Assembly (NCBI GenBank): GCA_905182025.1
Contig: CAJJAA010000011.1
Location: 1 to 43,731, forward strand
DNA: 43,731 nucleotides
From: an uncultured OM182 clade bacterium
Lineage (GTDB): Bacteria > Pseudomonadota > Gammaproteobacteria > Pseudomonadales > Azotimanducaceae
Reading direction: 5' to 3'
The position numbers and the translations under genes were made by a program. Under the pieces are notes generated by a model, which was not told where the DNA came from, did not search any database, and saw only the letters and a program-made list of their open reading frames with translations. Position 1 is the first letter of the stretch. Each line of letters begins with the position of its first letter. This document shows, in pieces, positions 1 to 9,217 of this stretch.

Positions 1-72
1 TAATAATTAGCTGTTACTACGCCTATGCAGAAATTAACTGAATTAGGTAAGCAACGTTCTAAAATTGGCGTT

Positions 73-561
73 TCAGCTAAGGCTAGGAGGGCCACGGGCG
101 GGCAGGGATGGATGTTTTGTCTCATCAAATCGAAGCGTGATGATCTGTAAAAGGGCTCGATCAGCAGGCAGGTGAGTTGCTAGAAATTGAAGTTCGGGTG
201 TGATTACTTGATCTGCTGTTGCTTGCGAAAATGGGCAAAGTTCATTTTGATAACTTGGTAGTTCATCGATATCTGGTGGTCCAGATTGTGCGGGTAATGT
301 TTCAGCCATCATCATGGCGGCGTCAGAAGTAGCATCAATATCAACAACTGCGCCGGTATCAAGGTTCATCAAAACTTTGCGGTGGTTAGTTGCAGAACAG
401 ACTGTGAGTTCAACGAAATTACCTTCGTTGTCTCTTGAGAGCATCAAGCCGGAAGGAATAAGCGCGGGCAAAATTAAACTGGCAAAGAAATATAACTGAA
501 CAATACCGATGATCGCAGTTTTTATATTCTTTGTGATTGTCTGGCTGGCGTGCTGCATCAA
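73..561 (-). CDS. DUF2946-like membrane-anchored protein
   Basis: A 162-residue protein with one hydrophobic N-terminal segment (about residues 14-37), then a short extracytoplasmic part. The order LPALIPSGLM, then an isolated Cys in a short beta-rich stretch (VELTVCS), then an acidic linker and a CPFS motif near residue 109, is the layout I associate with DUF2946, whose members have a PxGxM motif after the membrane segment and a CPF/CPY motif later. The function of that family is not established; it often sits near metal-uptake genes, but no such gene is visible here. The start is TTG at 561 or ATG at 558, with no strong ribosome site ahead of either. It is transcribed away from the rest of the window, so its partners may lie beyond the left edge. 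Confidence 0.6.
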   Translation of the reverse strand: MMQHASQTITKNIKTAIIGIVQLYFFASLILPALIPSGLMLSRDNEGNFVELTVCSATNHRKVLMNLDTGAVVDIDATSDAAMMMAETLPAQSGPPDIDELPSYQNELCPFSQATADQVITPELQFLATHLPADRALLQIITLRFDETKHPSLPARGPPSLS

Positions 562-789
562 CTGTATTCGATCGACCGTATCTTCTTCGATAGTTAAACT
601 TAATTAAGTTGTAGGAGTTTAACATGATGCCGAGCAGCCAATTGAGGCTTAGTTAATCTCAGATTACATTGCATAAATTGTATTTATGGGACTCAAAAAA
701 ACGTGATGGAATTGTTCGATCTCGACAATTCTGCGCCCTGTGGTAGCGCGCTCAATGAACGGATTGGCTCGATAATACAGATTTACGCG
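562..789. other. intergenic gap with an inverted repeat and a 10-codon mini-ORF
   Basis: There is no convincing gene here. Positions 709-715 (GAATTGT) and 725-731 (ACAATTC) form a perfect 7-bp inverted repeat. Read on the minus strand, it is followed after 7 bases by a run of seven T, so it is a weak terminator candidate for the patatin gene. On the plus strand an AGGAG sequence precedes an ATG at 623 that opens only a 10-codon frame. Confidence 0.3.
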
Positions 790-1815
790 CTAAGGGCGCG
801 CCCTTGGCTTACCCGTGATCGGATCTATTCGATCCATCGAAGGGCCAGCATAGGTGCCCTTGATTAACGCGATGGCTTGTTCGCCGTATTGTTCGAACCA
901 AAAATCGCCAAGACTTTTTAACCGCGTGATGTTTTTCCTGCTGACGTCATCCATTGCGTCATCTGGCGGTGTCTGGAAGCCAGGTTGTGTCTGCAGTTCA
1001 GCGTTGACGCGAATGTATGCGCCACGGTTCAAAATTGCCATGGCCTGATAGGCAACGACGCGTTCATCCGACAGTACATCGAGTATATGGCCGTGGGTCA
1101 TCCACTGAGCGGCACCCCACTTTTTTGAGTCAGGGCCGTTTATCTTTCGCGTCATGAAGCCGGTGCCGATTGAAAGCACGCGAATTTGGTCCATTTCGAT
1201 ATGCGGCCAAATATTCCTAACCTCACTTACAGCACACATAGTCGGGTTGTTAGCAATGACGCCGCCGTCTACAAGGAAAAAGTCATCCTCGGATTGGGCG
1301 GGTATATCCATTTCATGGGTTGGGAAATAGGTGGGTGCAGCGCTAGATGCATCAGCGACATCGCTGGCGAGTAAGCTGCGATGCGCTTCGATGGTTGATT
1401 TGATCACCATCGGAGCGCGTTTCTCGATGGCGTAGCTAACAGCAAGAACATGTTTGTCTTGACCAACATTGTCCAGCGTCGCGTTGCCCATACTTTTTCT
1501 GAGCAGGTTGGTTTTACCGTTAGCCTCGTATTTTGGCGCGTTTATACCATCAATCTCAAACAGCCCTTTGTTTGGGTCGAAAATTTCCTGTGCGTTTTCA
1601 AAGTTGTATAGGTCGTTAATCTCACTCATGGTGAGGTCTGTTGTGGCGAGTGCCAGTGCGATAATACTGCCCGTACTTGTGCCTGCATAGAAATCGACAT
1701 AGTCCCGGATCGACTGGTTCTGCTGCTTCAGTTCGGTTTCGACATGCGATAGGAATTGCGTGGTCGCTGCGCCGCGGATACCGCCGCCGTCCAATGAAAG
1801 AATGAGCTTGCTCAT
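790..1815 (-). CDS. patatin-like phospholipase
   Basis: A 341-residue patatin-family lipid acyl hydrolase. The glycine-rich oxyanion motif GGGIRG is at residues 10-15, the nucleophile elbow GTSTG at 45-49 (Ser47), and the dyad partner DGG at 183-185 (Asp183). The supporting block SSAAPTYFP is near 157-165. All catalytic elements are present and the length suits a single-domain cytoplasmic enzyme; there is no signal peptide. Similar stand-alone patatins hydrolyse membrane phospholipids, and some act as CBASS effectors (CapV), but no nucleotide cyclase or other CBASS gene is within reach, so a housekeeping lipase is the safer reading. A 14-bp palindrome, AAGGGCGCGCCCTT (792-805), overlaps the last codons. 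It is divergent from the small exported peptide gene and the acyl-CoA ligase. Confidence 0.88.
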   Translation of the reverse strand: MSKLILSLDGGGIRGAATTQFLSHVETELKQQNQSIRDYVDFYAGTSTGSIIALALATTDLTMSEINDLYNFENAQEIFDPNKGLFEIDGINAPKYEANGKTNLLRKSMGNATLDNVGQDKHVLAVSYAIEKRAPMVIKSTIEAHRSLLASDVADASSAAPTYFPTHEMDIPAQSEDDFFLVDGGVIANNPTMCAVSEVRNIWPHIEMDQIRVLSIGTGFMTRKINGPDSKKWGAAQWMTHGHILDVLSDERVVAYQAMAILNRGAYIRVNAELQTQPGFQTPPDDAMDDVSRKNITRLKSLGDFWFEQYGEQAIALIKGTYAGPSMDRIDPITGKPRARP

Positions 1816-2028
1816 AAGTGTGCCCTATTGCCTGAGATTAATTTTGTCTGAGATTTTGACTAACGACATTGATACGCTAATTTTTCGTCTGAGCCAACCG
1901 CTAATTACATGGTCTGCAAACCAAATGGGTATTTCAGTCGTCAAATGACAATAGTGGGTTTAAGGTGAAGCTGAGTCTCATGGCTAACGAGTACCTATCG
2001 TCACTCATTCATTGTTAAGGAGAGGGAA

Positions 2029-2202
2029 TTGGCAAATTTAAACTGGTGCCTGTCACTGATCTGTTTTTTTGTGTTGTCTTCAATCGCAACGCCTTTGTTT
2101 GCGAAGAGTTGGCAGCATTATGGTGCTGACGGAGCTGGGGGTCACAGTACCTCTGGTACAACACTTGGTGATTATGTTGTCAGTTTTGCATTGCCCGATT
2201 AA
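2029..2202 (+). CDS. small exported peptide, 57 aa (hypothetical)
   Basis: A 57-codon frame with a strong ribosome site, AAGGAGAGGG (2017-2026), just ahead of a TTG start at 2029. Residues 1-25 form a textbook signal peptide: a short N-region, a hydrophobic core LSLICFFVLSSIA, and cleavage probably after PLFA. The predicted mature part is about 32 residues, beginning KSWQHYGADGAGGHS, rich in Gly, His and aromatic residues and without Cys. The W-x2-YG-x-D start resembles the first residues of mature PQQ-dependent dehydrogenases, so a 5' remnant of such a gene is a possible alternative; I see no coding continuation after the stop. It lies in the same orientation as, and 126 bp before, the acyl-CoA ligase. 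Not a recognised family. Confidence 0.5.
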   Translation: MANLNWCLSLICFFVLSSIATPLFAKSWQHYGADGAGGHSTSGTTLGDYVVSFALPD

Positions 2203-2276
2203 TCGTTTTCTTTAGACGCTGAGCCAGAACAGTAAGGGCTGTTTACTCAAATGCCGAATGTGAAATTGTGTTCTCG

Positions 2277-2304
2277 TTGTCATTCGATTATGTTCGTATA
2301 GATT
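2277..2304 (+). promoter_or_regulatory. possible sigma70 promoter of the acyl-CoA ligase
   Basis: TTGTCA at 2277-2282 and TAGATT at 2299-2304 are separated by 16 bp, about 25 bp ahead of the ligase start. The -35 matches the consensus at 5 of 6 positions and the -10 at 4 of 6. Assigned by eye. Confidence 0.35.
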
Positions 2305-2328
2305 GTGAATTTCTGATGAGAAAGCGAT

Positions 2329-3936
2329 ATGAGTTTAAAGTCCGAAATTGAGACTTCTATAAAGCAAGCAACGATTGGCCTAGATATCCCGTGGATGCTG
2401 GCTGAATGGGCGACCCGCCAACCTGATAAATTGGCTTTGGTTTGGGAGCCCTTCGAAGGTGAGTCGAAAAGTTGGAGTTATTCTCAGCTGCAGTCGGATG
2501 CAAAGTCCGTTGCGGCCGGTTTGGTTGGTCGTGGTGTAACGGAAGGGGATTTCGTTTTAATTCATCTGGACAATTGCCCTGAGTTTGTTATTGCTTGGTA
2601 TGCCTGTGCAATGCTTGGCGCAGTGGCGGTGTCTACTAATACCCACTCCGTTGCGAGAGACCTTGAATATTTCTCGAACCATACCGATGCAGTATGTGCG
2701 ATCACCCAACCGAGTTTTGCCAAGCTCATTTCTCAGTCCTGTCAAAAACTCAATTTTATTGCAGTAACCGATAACGATGCGGGTGTTCCCGCCGAAGCAG
2801 CTTCTCTGTTGTCTGAAATAGGGGCTGTATCTTTTGCTGCATTGTTTGATTCTGTAAGCGTGGTGCCTGCATTGAAGCCTGATCCGATGCGAAATCTGAG
2901 CGTGCAGTTCACTTCCGGTACAACCTCGAGACCCAAGGCCGTACTTTGGACGCACGCGAATGGCTTATGGGCCGGTAAAATTTCCGCGGTGCATATGCGA
3001 TTGCAACGTGATGATGTAACACTCGTTTATATGCCGCTGTTTCACACGAATGCGCAGGGTTACTCCATGCTGGCGACCCATTGGTCAGGTGGCACTATCG
3101 TATTGCAGCCAAAGTTCTCTGCCTCGCGGTTTTGGAACATATCGAAGAAACATCAGGTGACTTGGGTGTCGATGATTCCTTTTGCCTTTAAGGCGTTAAT
3201 GTCGCAGCCGGTGCCAAAGCACAATCAGCGATTTTGGGGTGGCCCTGCGAGCTTGCCCGCTATCGGTCAACATTTTGGGGTCGATACGATTGGTTGGTGG
3301 GGTATGACGGAAACGCTCACGCAAGGTATCGTTACGGATCATGATCATCCAGGACCCCATGGCAGCATTGGTCGAGTCGCGCCAGAATACGAAATCCAGA
3401 TTCGAGATGCGCAGGGTGATTTAAGCGCAATCGGTGAAAAAGGCTTGCTGTTTATTCGCGGTGTTCGCGGCGTGTCATTGTTCAAAGAATATTATAAAAA
3501 TGAGACGGCGAACGAATCAGCATTTGACGACAATGGTTGGTTTGATACGGGGGACCTAGTACGTTCAGACGAGTCGGGTTGGCTGTTTTTTAGCGATCGA
3601 GAGAAGGACATGCTAAAGGTCGGTGCAGAAAATGTTGCGGCCTCTGAAATTGAATCGGTGATTATGCAAACAGGATTAGTTGATGAGTGTGCTGTGGTGG
3701 CTCAAAAGCACTTTATGTTAGACGAGGTGCCTGTAGTTTTTGTGATCCCTAATGGTAAAGGCGTCGGTATGGATGCTGACGAACTTAAGGCGACAATATT
3801 AGCTCACTGCGAAGAAAATTTGGCAAGTTTCAAGGTTGTGAAACATATTCATCTCGTTGAAGAACTGCCGCGTTCGACGCTGGAGAAAGTTGCTAAAAAT
3901 GAATTGCGCGCGAGGCTTGAACCTATCACCGCCTAG
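2329..3936 (+). CDS. AMP-dependent acyl-CoA ligase
   Basis: A 535-residue ANL-superfamily enzyme that activates a carboxylic acid to acyl-AMP and then acyl-CoA. The P-loop FTSGTTSRPK is at 194-203, the A5 motif GMTET at 325-329, the A7 motif TGD at 407-409, and the hinge DREKD at 423-427. The catalytic lysine of the mobile C-terminal domain is K520, within LPRSTLEK. The length is standard and all core motifs are present. The sequence style resembles crotonobetaine/feruloyl/long-chain CoA ligases (CaiC-like), but the substrate cannot be read from sequence. It converges with an MFE-2-type SDR, and the wider window carries crotonases, so a role feeding a CoA-ester degradation pathway is likely (inference). 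The ATG at 2329 has only a weak ribosome site (GAGAAAG). Confidence 0.9.
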   Translation: MSLKSEIETSIKQATIGLDIPWMLAEWATRQPDKLALVWEPFEGESKSWSYSQLQSDAKSVAAGLVGRGVTEGDFVLIHLDNCPEFVIAWYACAMLGAVAVSTNTHSVARDLEYFSNHTDAVCAITQPSFAKLISQSCQKLNFIAVTDNDAGVPAEAASLLSEIGAVSFAALFDSVSVVPALKPDPMRNLSVQFTSGTTSRPKAVLWTHANGLWAGKISAVHMRLQRDDVTLVYMPLFHTNAQGYSMLATHWSGGTIVLQPKFSASRFWNISKKHQVTWVSMIPFAFKALMSQPVPKHNQRFWGGPASLPAIGQHFGVDTIGWWGMTETLTQGIVTDHDHPGPHGSIGRVAPEYEIQIRDAQGDLSAIGEKGLLFIRGVRGVSLFKEYYKNETANESAFDDNGWFDTGDLVRSDESGWLFFSDREKDMLKVGAENVAASEIESVIMQTGLVDECAVVAQKHFMLDEVPVVFVIPNGKGVGMDADELKATILAHCEENLASFKVVKHIHLVEELPRSTLEKVAKNELRARLEPITA

Positions 3937-3997
3937 AAATCTCAGCTTGTATGCGTTGTGATTGCAATGGCGGTGTTAGACGTTTCAAGGATTGTAT

Positions 3998-4891
3998 CTA
4001 ACCTTTATTCTCCATTCGTTTTCGAATAGCGGTCCAGCCTTCCTTTGCTTCACTCATATCGAGTAATTGATCTTTCTTGGCGACAAGATCTTCGTAGGTT
4101 ACGTCAGCGCCAAACTCCAATTCTGCATTATTGAATATTGCACAGGTCGAGAACCTGCCATTGCCTGCCTGAATGACCTTGTTGGTTGGCGCGTCCTCAG
4201 CACACATTAACAGTACCGCCGGTGTAACCAGCTTTGGATGTCGCATAGGGTCCGGGTTGTCGAGGTCTTCGTCTCTGCCCGGGATGGTGTTAATCAACCG
4301 GGTGGAGGCGGCGGGTGCTAGGACATTACAGGTAACATTTTTGCTTCGCCCTTCGATTGCCAAAACATTGGCTAGACCGAGCATGCCCATTTTCGCGGCG
4401 CCATAATTGGCTTGACCAAAATTGCCGTAAATGCCGGAGGTAGAGCTGGTCATCACAATACGACCATAATTCTTGTCATACATAATGGGCCATGCTGCGG
4501 CTGTAACATATGCTGAACCGTTCAAATGAACGTCCATGACGATATCCCAATCCTGTAGCGTCATTTTTTTGAAGCTCTTGTCTCTAAGAATACCGGCGTT
4601 GTTGACCAAAATATCTACGGTACCGTAGGCAGAAATTGCATCATCAACGATCGATTGAGCGCCTTCTTTACTGGAAACGGATGCTTTGTTGGCGATGGCT
4701 TCGCCACCGGCTGCTCTTATTTCATCAACAACCCTATCGGCCGCATCTCCCGAACCTATTCCATCGCCACTGCCGCCAAGGTCATTGACGACAATTTTTG
4801 CGCCGCGACTGGCGAACTCTAATGCGTGAGATTTCCCAAGCCCACCGCCGGCGCCGGTAATAATTACAACCTTGTCTTTAAATTCACTCAT
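3998..4891 (-). CDS. SDR dehydrogenase, MFE-2/17-beta-HSD4 type
   Basis: A 297-residue classical short-chain dehydrogenase. The cofactor motif TGAGGGLG is at 12-19, the segment NDLGGSGDG at 36-44, NNAG at 97-100, and the catalytic Tyr163 and Lys167 are in YGAAK, with Ser149/150 upstream. The GAGGGLG-to-NDLGG arrangement is characteristic of the (3R)-hydroxyacyl-CoA dehydrogenase domain of peroxisomal multifunctional enzyme 2 and its bacterial relatives. Oxidation of a 3-hydroxyacyl-CoA is therefore the likely reaction, though bacterial members also act on steroid or cyclic alcohols. A good ribosome site (AAGGA) precedes ATG at 4891. It converges with the acyl-CoA ligase, fitting a shared CoA-ester pathway (inference). 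Confidence 0.88.
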   Translation of the reverse strand: MSEFKDKVVIITGAGGGLGKSHALEFASRGAKIVVNDLGGSGDGIGSGDAADRVVDEIRAAGGEAIANKASVSSKEGAQSIVDDAISAYGTVDILVNNAGILRDKSFKKMTLQDWDIVMDVHLNGSAYVTAAAWPIMYDKNYGRIVMTSSTSGIYGNFGQANYGAAKMGMLGLANVLAIEGRSKNVTCNVLAPAASTRLINTIPGRDEDLDNPDPMRHPKLVTPAVLLMCAEDAPTNKVIQAGNGRFSTCAIFNNAELEFGADVTYEDLVAKKDQLLDMSEAKEGWTAIRKRMENKG

Positions 4892-4983
4892 GAACGATTC
4901 CTTTTTCTTATTAAAACCTGTGAAGCATACAGCTAGATGTTAATGCTGACCTGAGATTAGAGTATTGCTGTCGAAACGACGCG

Positions 4984-5499
4984 TTAAGGCTTTGTCGACA
5001 GCCAAAACTCTAATGCCTTGTCTCTCGCGATGCTAACTATTTCTTCTGCTTGCATGCTAACACCTGTTTCTCGTTCCATCATGAGAGGCAGGACGTCCAT
5101 AATCGAGGTAACGCTGTAGAGAGAGAAGCTGCCTACGTCAACGGCCTCTACGACATCTTCTCGCAGCATTAAATCACCGACATTGGACTCGGGGATGACG
5201 ACACCATGGTCTGCATTTACACCCAGAGATAAACAAGCATCATAGAAGCCTTCAATTTTTTCGGTTGCACCACCAATAGGGAGAATATTGCCGTGTTGAT
5301 CGACTGCGCCTGTAATGGCCATCGATTGTTTGATTGCAATACCCGTCAGCGCGCTCAATAAGCAGCAGAACTCCGCCGCTGAGGCGGAGTCGCCGTCGAT
5401 ACCGCCGTAGGTTTGTTCAAAGGCGATAGAAACGACAAAGGCCAAGGGATGTTGCAGCACAAAGGCATTCGTTTTCTGTTCAAAGTCTTGGTGTTTCAC
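4984..5499 (-). pseudogene. 5'-truncated Lon family (S16) protease, catalytic core only
   Basis: 171 codons matching the last part of Lon-type S16 proteases. The catalytic serine is in GDSAS (residues 36-40, Ser38) and the lysine in TEKIEGF (Lys81), and the C-terminal end looks complete. The homology begins inside the protease domain (at HPLAFVVSIAFEQ). The ATPase module, the N-terminal domain and the first strands of the S16 fold are absent. An in-frame stop lies 11 codons before the GTG at 5499, and upstream DNA is the C-terminus of the indolepyruvate oxidoreductase, so no frameshift can restore the rest. The motifs look most like the LonB/YcbZ-type Lon proteases. Either a remnant of a lost gene or a minimal stand-alone domain; intact catalytic residues leave the latter open. 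A GGAG lies 10 nt before the GTG. Confidence 0.7.
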
Positions 5500-5553
5500 G
5501 TTGAGTTTGCTCCAGCGTTTTTTGTTTGCTTAGTGGTTAGAGACTGCGGGTCT

Positions 5554-8500
5554 CTATGCTGCGTTGACGACGTTAAAGGTTTCACCCTTGATTTGTTGTA
5601 GAAGCCTTTGACGCCTTTGGTATAAATCATCGACATGTTGTCGCCTAACATGACCGTAGCCGCGAATCTGCTCCGGTAAATTGAGGAGTTCAATTGCTGT
5701 CTTAAAATTATGGTGAGACACGTTTTTAATGACAGTTTCAATATCGGACTCAAAGTCCGCCAATATTTTTCGGTCGAGCTTTCTATCGGCGCTCAGTCCG
5801 AATAAGTCGAATGAAGAGCCTCGCAGAAATTTAAAGGGTGCAAGTAGCTGCAACGCATATTTCATGCTTGAAGGCATCCTCCTTTTGACAGGTTGACCAT
5901 TACCGTCAACTTTCGTAAGCATAGGCGGCGCAAGGTGATAATTAATTTTATAGTCACCTTCGAATACTTGATCTATTTCCATTTGGAAACGCTTGTCTGT
6001 GTGCAATCTTGCGACTTCATACTCGTCTTTGTAGGCCATGACTTTGAACAGGTATTTGGCGACTGCCATCGTTAGCAAGTTAGCTGCACCCACGGCCAGA
6101 TCTTTCTGAGCGACTTGATGGCAAACAGCTCGATAGCGTTTTGCGTAGGATGAGTTCTGATAAAGCGTTAGGCGGTTTGCTCTGTCTTCAATGATATCCG
6201 CAACGTTCTGCAGCGGTTTTTCTAAAGGGACAACCCTGGCAATTTCGTTGACTTCCTTCAGATTCAGCTTGGCGCTGCGGCCCCAGTTGAAAGCGGCGCG
6301 GTTAAATTCAATAGCGACGCCATTCAAAACGATAGCCTCCTCGATCGCTGCGGCGGAAACGGGTATCAGGCTTGATTGATAAGCGTAGCCAAGTAGGAAC
6401 AAATTACTGGCGATCGAGTCGCCGAGTAAGTTAGTTGCAATTGCCGACGCATCAATGAAGCTGACTTTGTGTTTGCCGACTTCCTCATTGATAGTTTGTT
6501 TCATCGCGCTGCTAGGGAAAACCGTGTCAGGGTTATTAATAAACTCAGCGGTTACCGACTCCGCTGCGTTAATGATTGCGTGGGATCGCTCTACGTTCAC
6601 TTTTGCCATGGCCTCATCGCCGGCCGCAACGACAAGATCGCAGCCAAGCAAAAGATCAGCATCACCAGCAGGAATTCTTACAGCGTTTATTGCCTGTTGA
6701 TTGAGGCCCACTCGAACGTGACTCACCACAGAGCCAAATTTCTGTGCGAGACCGGTCTGATTCATAGTCGAGCAGCCTTTGCCTTCGATGTGAGCGGCCA
6801 TTGCGACCAACGCTGTAACGGTCAGCACGCCGGTGCCACCAATGCCTGTTACCACAACATTCCAGGGCTGGTGGCTGATTTCGGGCAAGCGCGGTTCGGG
6901 TAGAGCGGGGCGTTTGTCCTGACCAAGGTTAGGCGAGGGCTTTTTCAAATTACCGCCAGTAACTGTGATAAAACTAGGGCAGAAACCTTTGAGACAGGAA
7001 TAGTCTTTGTTGCAGGCACTCTGGTCGATAAGTCGTTTTCTGCCGAGTTCTGTCTCAATGGGTATAACAGAGAGGCAGTTGGATTGAATGCTGCAATCTC
7101 CGCAGCCTTCACAAACAGCCTTATTAATAAAAACCCTCACATTTGGATCTTCCAGTTCCCCTTTCTTGCGTCGTCTGCGTTTTTCCGCAGCGCAGGTTTG
7201 CTCGAATATCAGTATCGTTGTGCCGGGAATTTCTCGCAGCTCTTTTTCGACGCTAATCAGGTCGTCACGGTGATCGAGCGAGTAGCCTTGGAATTGACGA
7301 ATGGCTTTGTGGCGGCCGGGGTCGTCGGAAATCAGGGCGATTCTGGTAATGCCCTCGCCACGTAGTTGCATAATCATTTGCTCGACAGACAGGCTGCCAT
7401 CGACAGGTTGGCCGCCTGTCATCGCAACCGCATCGTTGTATAGAATTTTGTAGGTGATGTTGGCGTCAGATGCGACCGCTTGACGTATTGCTAGCAATCC
7501 AGAATGGAAATAGGTGCCGTCGCCGAGATTCTGAAAAACGTGTTTTGTCTCGGTGAAAGCCGACTGGCCTACCCATGTGACGCCTTCGCCACCCATCTGA
7601 GTGAAGGTTTCGGCACGACGATCACCTTGTTCCCATGTGCCCATGTAATGGCAGCCAATGCCGCCCAGTGTTCGACTCCCCTTTGGTACTCGCGTAGACG
7701 TGCTGTGTGGACAACCGGAGCAATAGTGGGGTGTGCGGTCGAGCTTGACGCGCGGTGAGTCGAGTACCATTTCTTTGTGACGATAAAAGGCGAGCTTCTT
7801 CTCAATGGTGTCGATATCCGTCTGGTCAAGATGGAAACGTTTTATTCTGCCGGCGATGGCGCGCGCGACCATGGCGGGCGTCAACTCAGATATATTCGGT
7901 AGAAGATCGTGACCTTCTTCATCGAACTCGCCGATGACTTTAGGGCGTCTATCCACCGGCCAGTTGTAGAGTTGGCCGGTTAATTGATCTTCTATAATTG
8001 AACGTTTTTCTTCGACCACAAGAATCTCTTGCAAGCCGTTGGCAAACTCGTGGGTCGAAACAGGCTCCAAGGGCCAGCTCATACCGACTTTAAAGACTCG
8101 CAGTCCTATGGCGCCAGCTTTACGTTCATCAATACCCAAATCCTCCAATGCTTGCATCACATCTAAATAGGCTTTGCCTGTCGTAATAATACCTAAACGT
8201 GGATGGCTGCTATCAATGACGATGCGGTTGAGTTTGTTCACTCTGGCGAATTCTCTTGCAGCGTAGATCTTGAATTTATTAAGGCGTCGTTCTTGCTCAA
8301 GCGCTGTATCAGGCCAGCGGCCGTGAACACCATCAGCGGGTAATTGAAAGTCCTCCGGAATGGTAATGTTGACTCTCGCGGGGTCGATTTCCGCTGAAAT
8401 GGCTGAGTCCATATTTTCGGTAATTGCCTTCAGAGCAACCCAAGCGCCGGTGTAGCGAGACATCTCCCAGCCAAAAATACCGAGGTCCAGCACTTCTTGC

Positions 8501-9060
8501 ACATTTGCAGGATTCAAAACGGGGATCGAAGCGCCAATAAACATATGTTCCGACTGGTGCGGTAGTGTGGAGGATTTGGCTGCATGGTCATCGCCAGCGA
8601 CAGCCAGGACACCGCCGTACTTGGACGTTCCAAAGGCATTGGCGTGTTTGATCACGTCCATGCTGCGATCAACACCGGGGCCTTTGCCGTACCACATGCC
8701 GAACACGCCATCGTACTTAGCACCGGGAAACAGATTAACCTGCTGGCTACCCCAGACTGCGGTCGCAGCAAGGTCTTCGTTTACGCCCGGTAAAAATTTA
8801 ATATTGTGCTGTTTTAGGTAGTCGGCGGCTTTCCACATTGCCTGATCGACCCCGCCAAGGGGTGAGCCTCGGTAGCCAGATATGAAGCCGGCGGTATTGA
8901 TGCCACGTTCCAAATCGCGTTGATGCTGTAACATGGGTAAGCGAACCAACGCTTCGATACCTGTCATGTAGGCGCGGGTTGTATCCAACGCGTACTTGTC
9001 GTTGAGCGAAATCTTGCGTCTTCTTTTGTTTATGACGGTCTCGTTAACGGGTGTTTTCAA
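5554..9060 (-). CDS. fused indolepyruvate ferredoxin oxidoreductase
   Basis: A 1168-residue single-chain 2-oxoacid:ferredoxin oxidoreductase combining the IorA and IorB parts. The N-terminal pyrimidine-binding half contains SGYRGSPLGG. A TPP-domain cysteine motif CSGCPHS lies near residue 446. A ferredoxin-like segment near 650-690 has CEGCGDC and CLKGFC for Fe-S clusters. The gamma domain starts near 738 with the glycine motif GIGGTGVLT. It oxidatively decarboxylates arylpyruvates (indolepyruvate, phenylpyruvate) to aryl-acyl-CoA, reducing ferredoxin. The full length is typical of the fused form. The start is TTG at 9060, supported by GGGAG 7 nt upstream. A divergent Lrp-type gene suggests control by an amino acid-responsive regulator. 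RidA is nearby, as expected for aromatic amino acid breakdown. Confidence 0.92.
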   Translation of the reverse strand: MKTPVNETVINKRRRKISLNDKYALDTTRAYMTGIEALVRLPMLQHQRDLERGINTAGFISGYRGSPLGGVDQAMWKAADYLKQHNIKFLPGVNEDLAATAVWGSQQVNLFPGAKYDGVFGMWYGKGPGVDRSMDVIKHANAFGTSKYGGVLAVAGDDHAAKSSTLPHQSEHMFIGASIPVLNPANVQEVLDLGIFGWEMSRYTGAWVALKAITENMDSAISAEIDPARVNITIPEDFQLPADGVHGRWPDTALEQERRLNKFKIYAAREFARVNKLNRIVIDSSHPRLGIITTGKAYLDVMQALEDLGIDERKAGAIGLRVFKVGMSWPLEPVSTHEFANGLQEILVVEEKRSIIEDQLTGQLYNWPVDRRPKVIGEFDEEGHDLLPNISELTPAMVARAIAGRIKRFHLDQTDIDTIEKKLAFYRHKEMVLDSPRVKLDRTPHYCSGCPHSTSTRVPKGSRTLGGIGCHYMGTWEQGDRRAETFTQMGGEGVTWVGQSAFTETKHVFQNLGDGTYFHSGLLAIRQAVASDANITYKILYNDAVAMTGGQPVDGSLSVEQMIMQLRGEGITRIALISDDPGRHKAIRQFQGYSLDHRDDLISVEKELREIPGTTILIFEQTCAAEKRRRRKKGELEDPNVRVFINKAVCEGCGDCSIQSNCLSVIPIETELGRKRLIDQSACNKDYSCLKGFCPSFITVTGGNLKKPSPNLGQDKRPALPEPRLPEISHQPWNVVVTGIGGTGVLTVTALVAMAAHIEGKGCSTMNQTGLAQKFGSVVSHVRVGLNQQAINAVRIPAGDADLLLGCDLVVAAGDEAMAKVNVERSHAIINAAESVTAEFINNPDTVFPSSAMKQTINEEVGKHKVSFIDASAIATNLLGDSIASNLFLLGYAYQSSLIPVSAAAIEEAIVLNGVAIEFNRAAFNWGRSAKLNLKEVNEIARVVPLEKPLQNVADIIEDRANRLTLYQNSSYAKRYRAVCHQVAQKDLAVGAANLLTMAVAKYLFKVMAYKDEYEVARLHTDKRFQMEIDQVFEGDYKINYHLAPPMLTKVDGNGQPVKRRMPSSMKYALQLLAPFKFLRGSSFDLFGLSADRKLDRKILADFESDIETVIKNVSHHNFKTAIELLNLPEQIRGYGHVRRQHVDDLYQRRQRLLQQIKGETFNVVNAA

Positions 9061-9217
9061 CGGTCCACTCCCAAATGTGAAGCCGTTATTGTAGGGTTTG
9101 GGGGCAAGAAAATTTATGCTTTGTAATTTAAGTATTAGCTAAATATTGCATAATTAATCTATCGAAATTGAATATTATGAATATAATATGCACATATACT
9201 CAATTGAGAGGTTTGTG
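9061..9217. promoter_or_regulatory. AT-rich divergent control region, IOR / Lrp-type regulator
   Basis: This strongly AT-rich gap separates the oxidoreductase and the Lrp-type gene. A perfect TATAAT lies at 9182-9187. A transcript starting about 7 bp downstream would begin at or after the ATG at 9188, so that ATG is unlikely to be the translation start. The AT-rich tract (about 9120-9187) would suit Lrp-family binding; no single operator stands out. Confidence 0.5.

Noticed and set aside
790..1815. Patatin as a CBASS (CapV) effector
   Set aside because: No CD-NTase, ancillary CBASS gene or other defence gene nearby.
6469..6903. 144-codon plus-strand frame inside the indolepyruvate oxidoreductase
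   Set aside because: Shadow of the real coding strand; the minus-strand protein is continuous with clear domains.
9188..9217. ATG 9188 as start of the Lrp-type regulator
   Set aside because: Preceded directly by TATAAT, which would place the ATG at or before the transcript start; GTG 9218 has a ribosome site.
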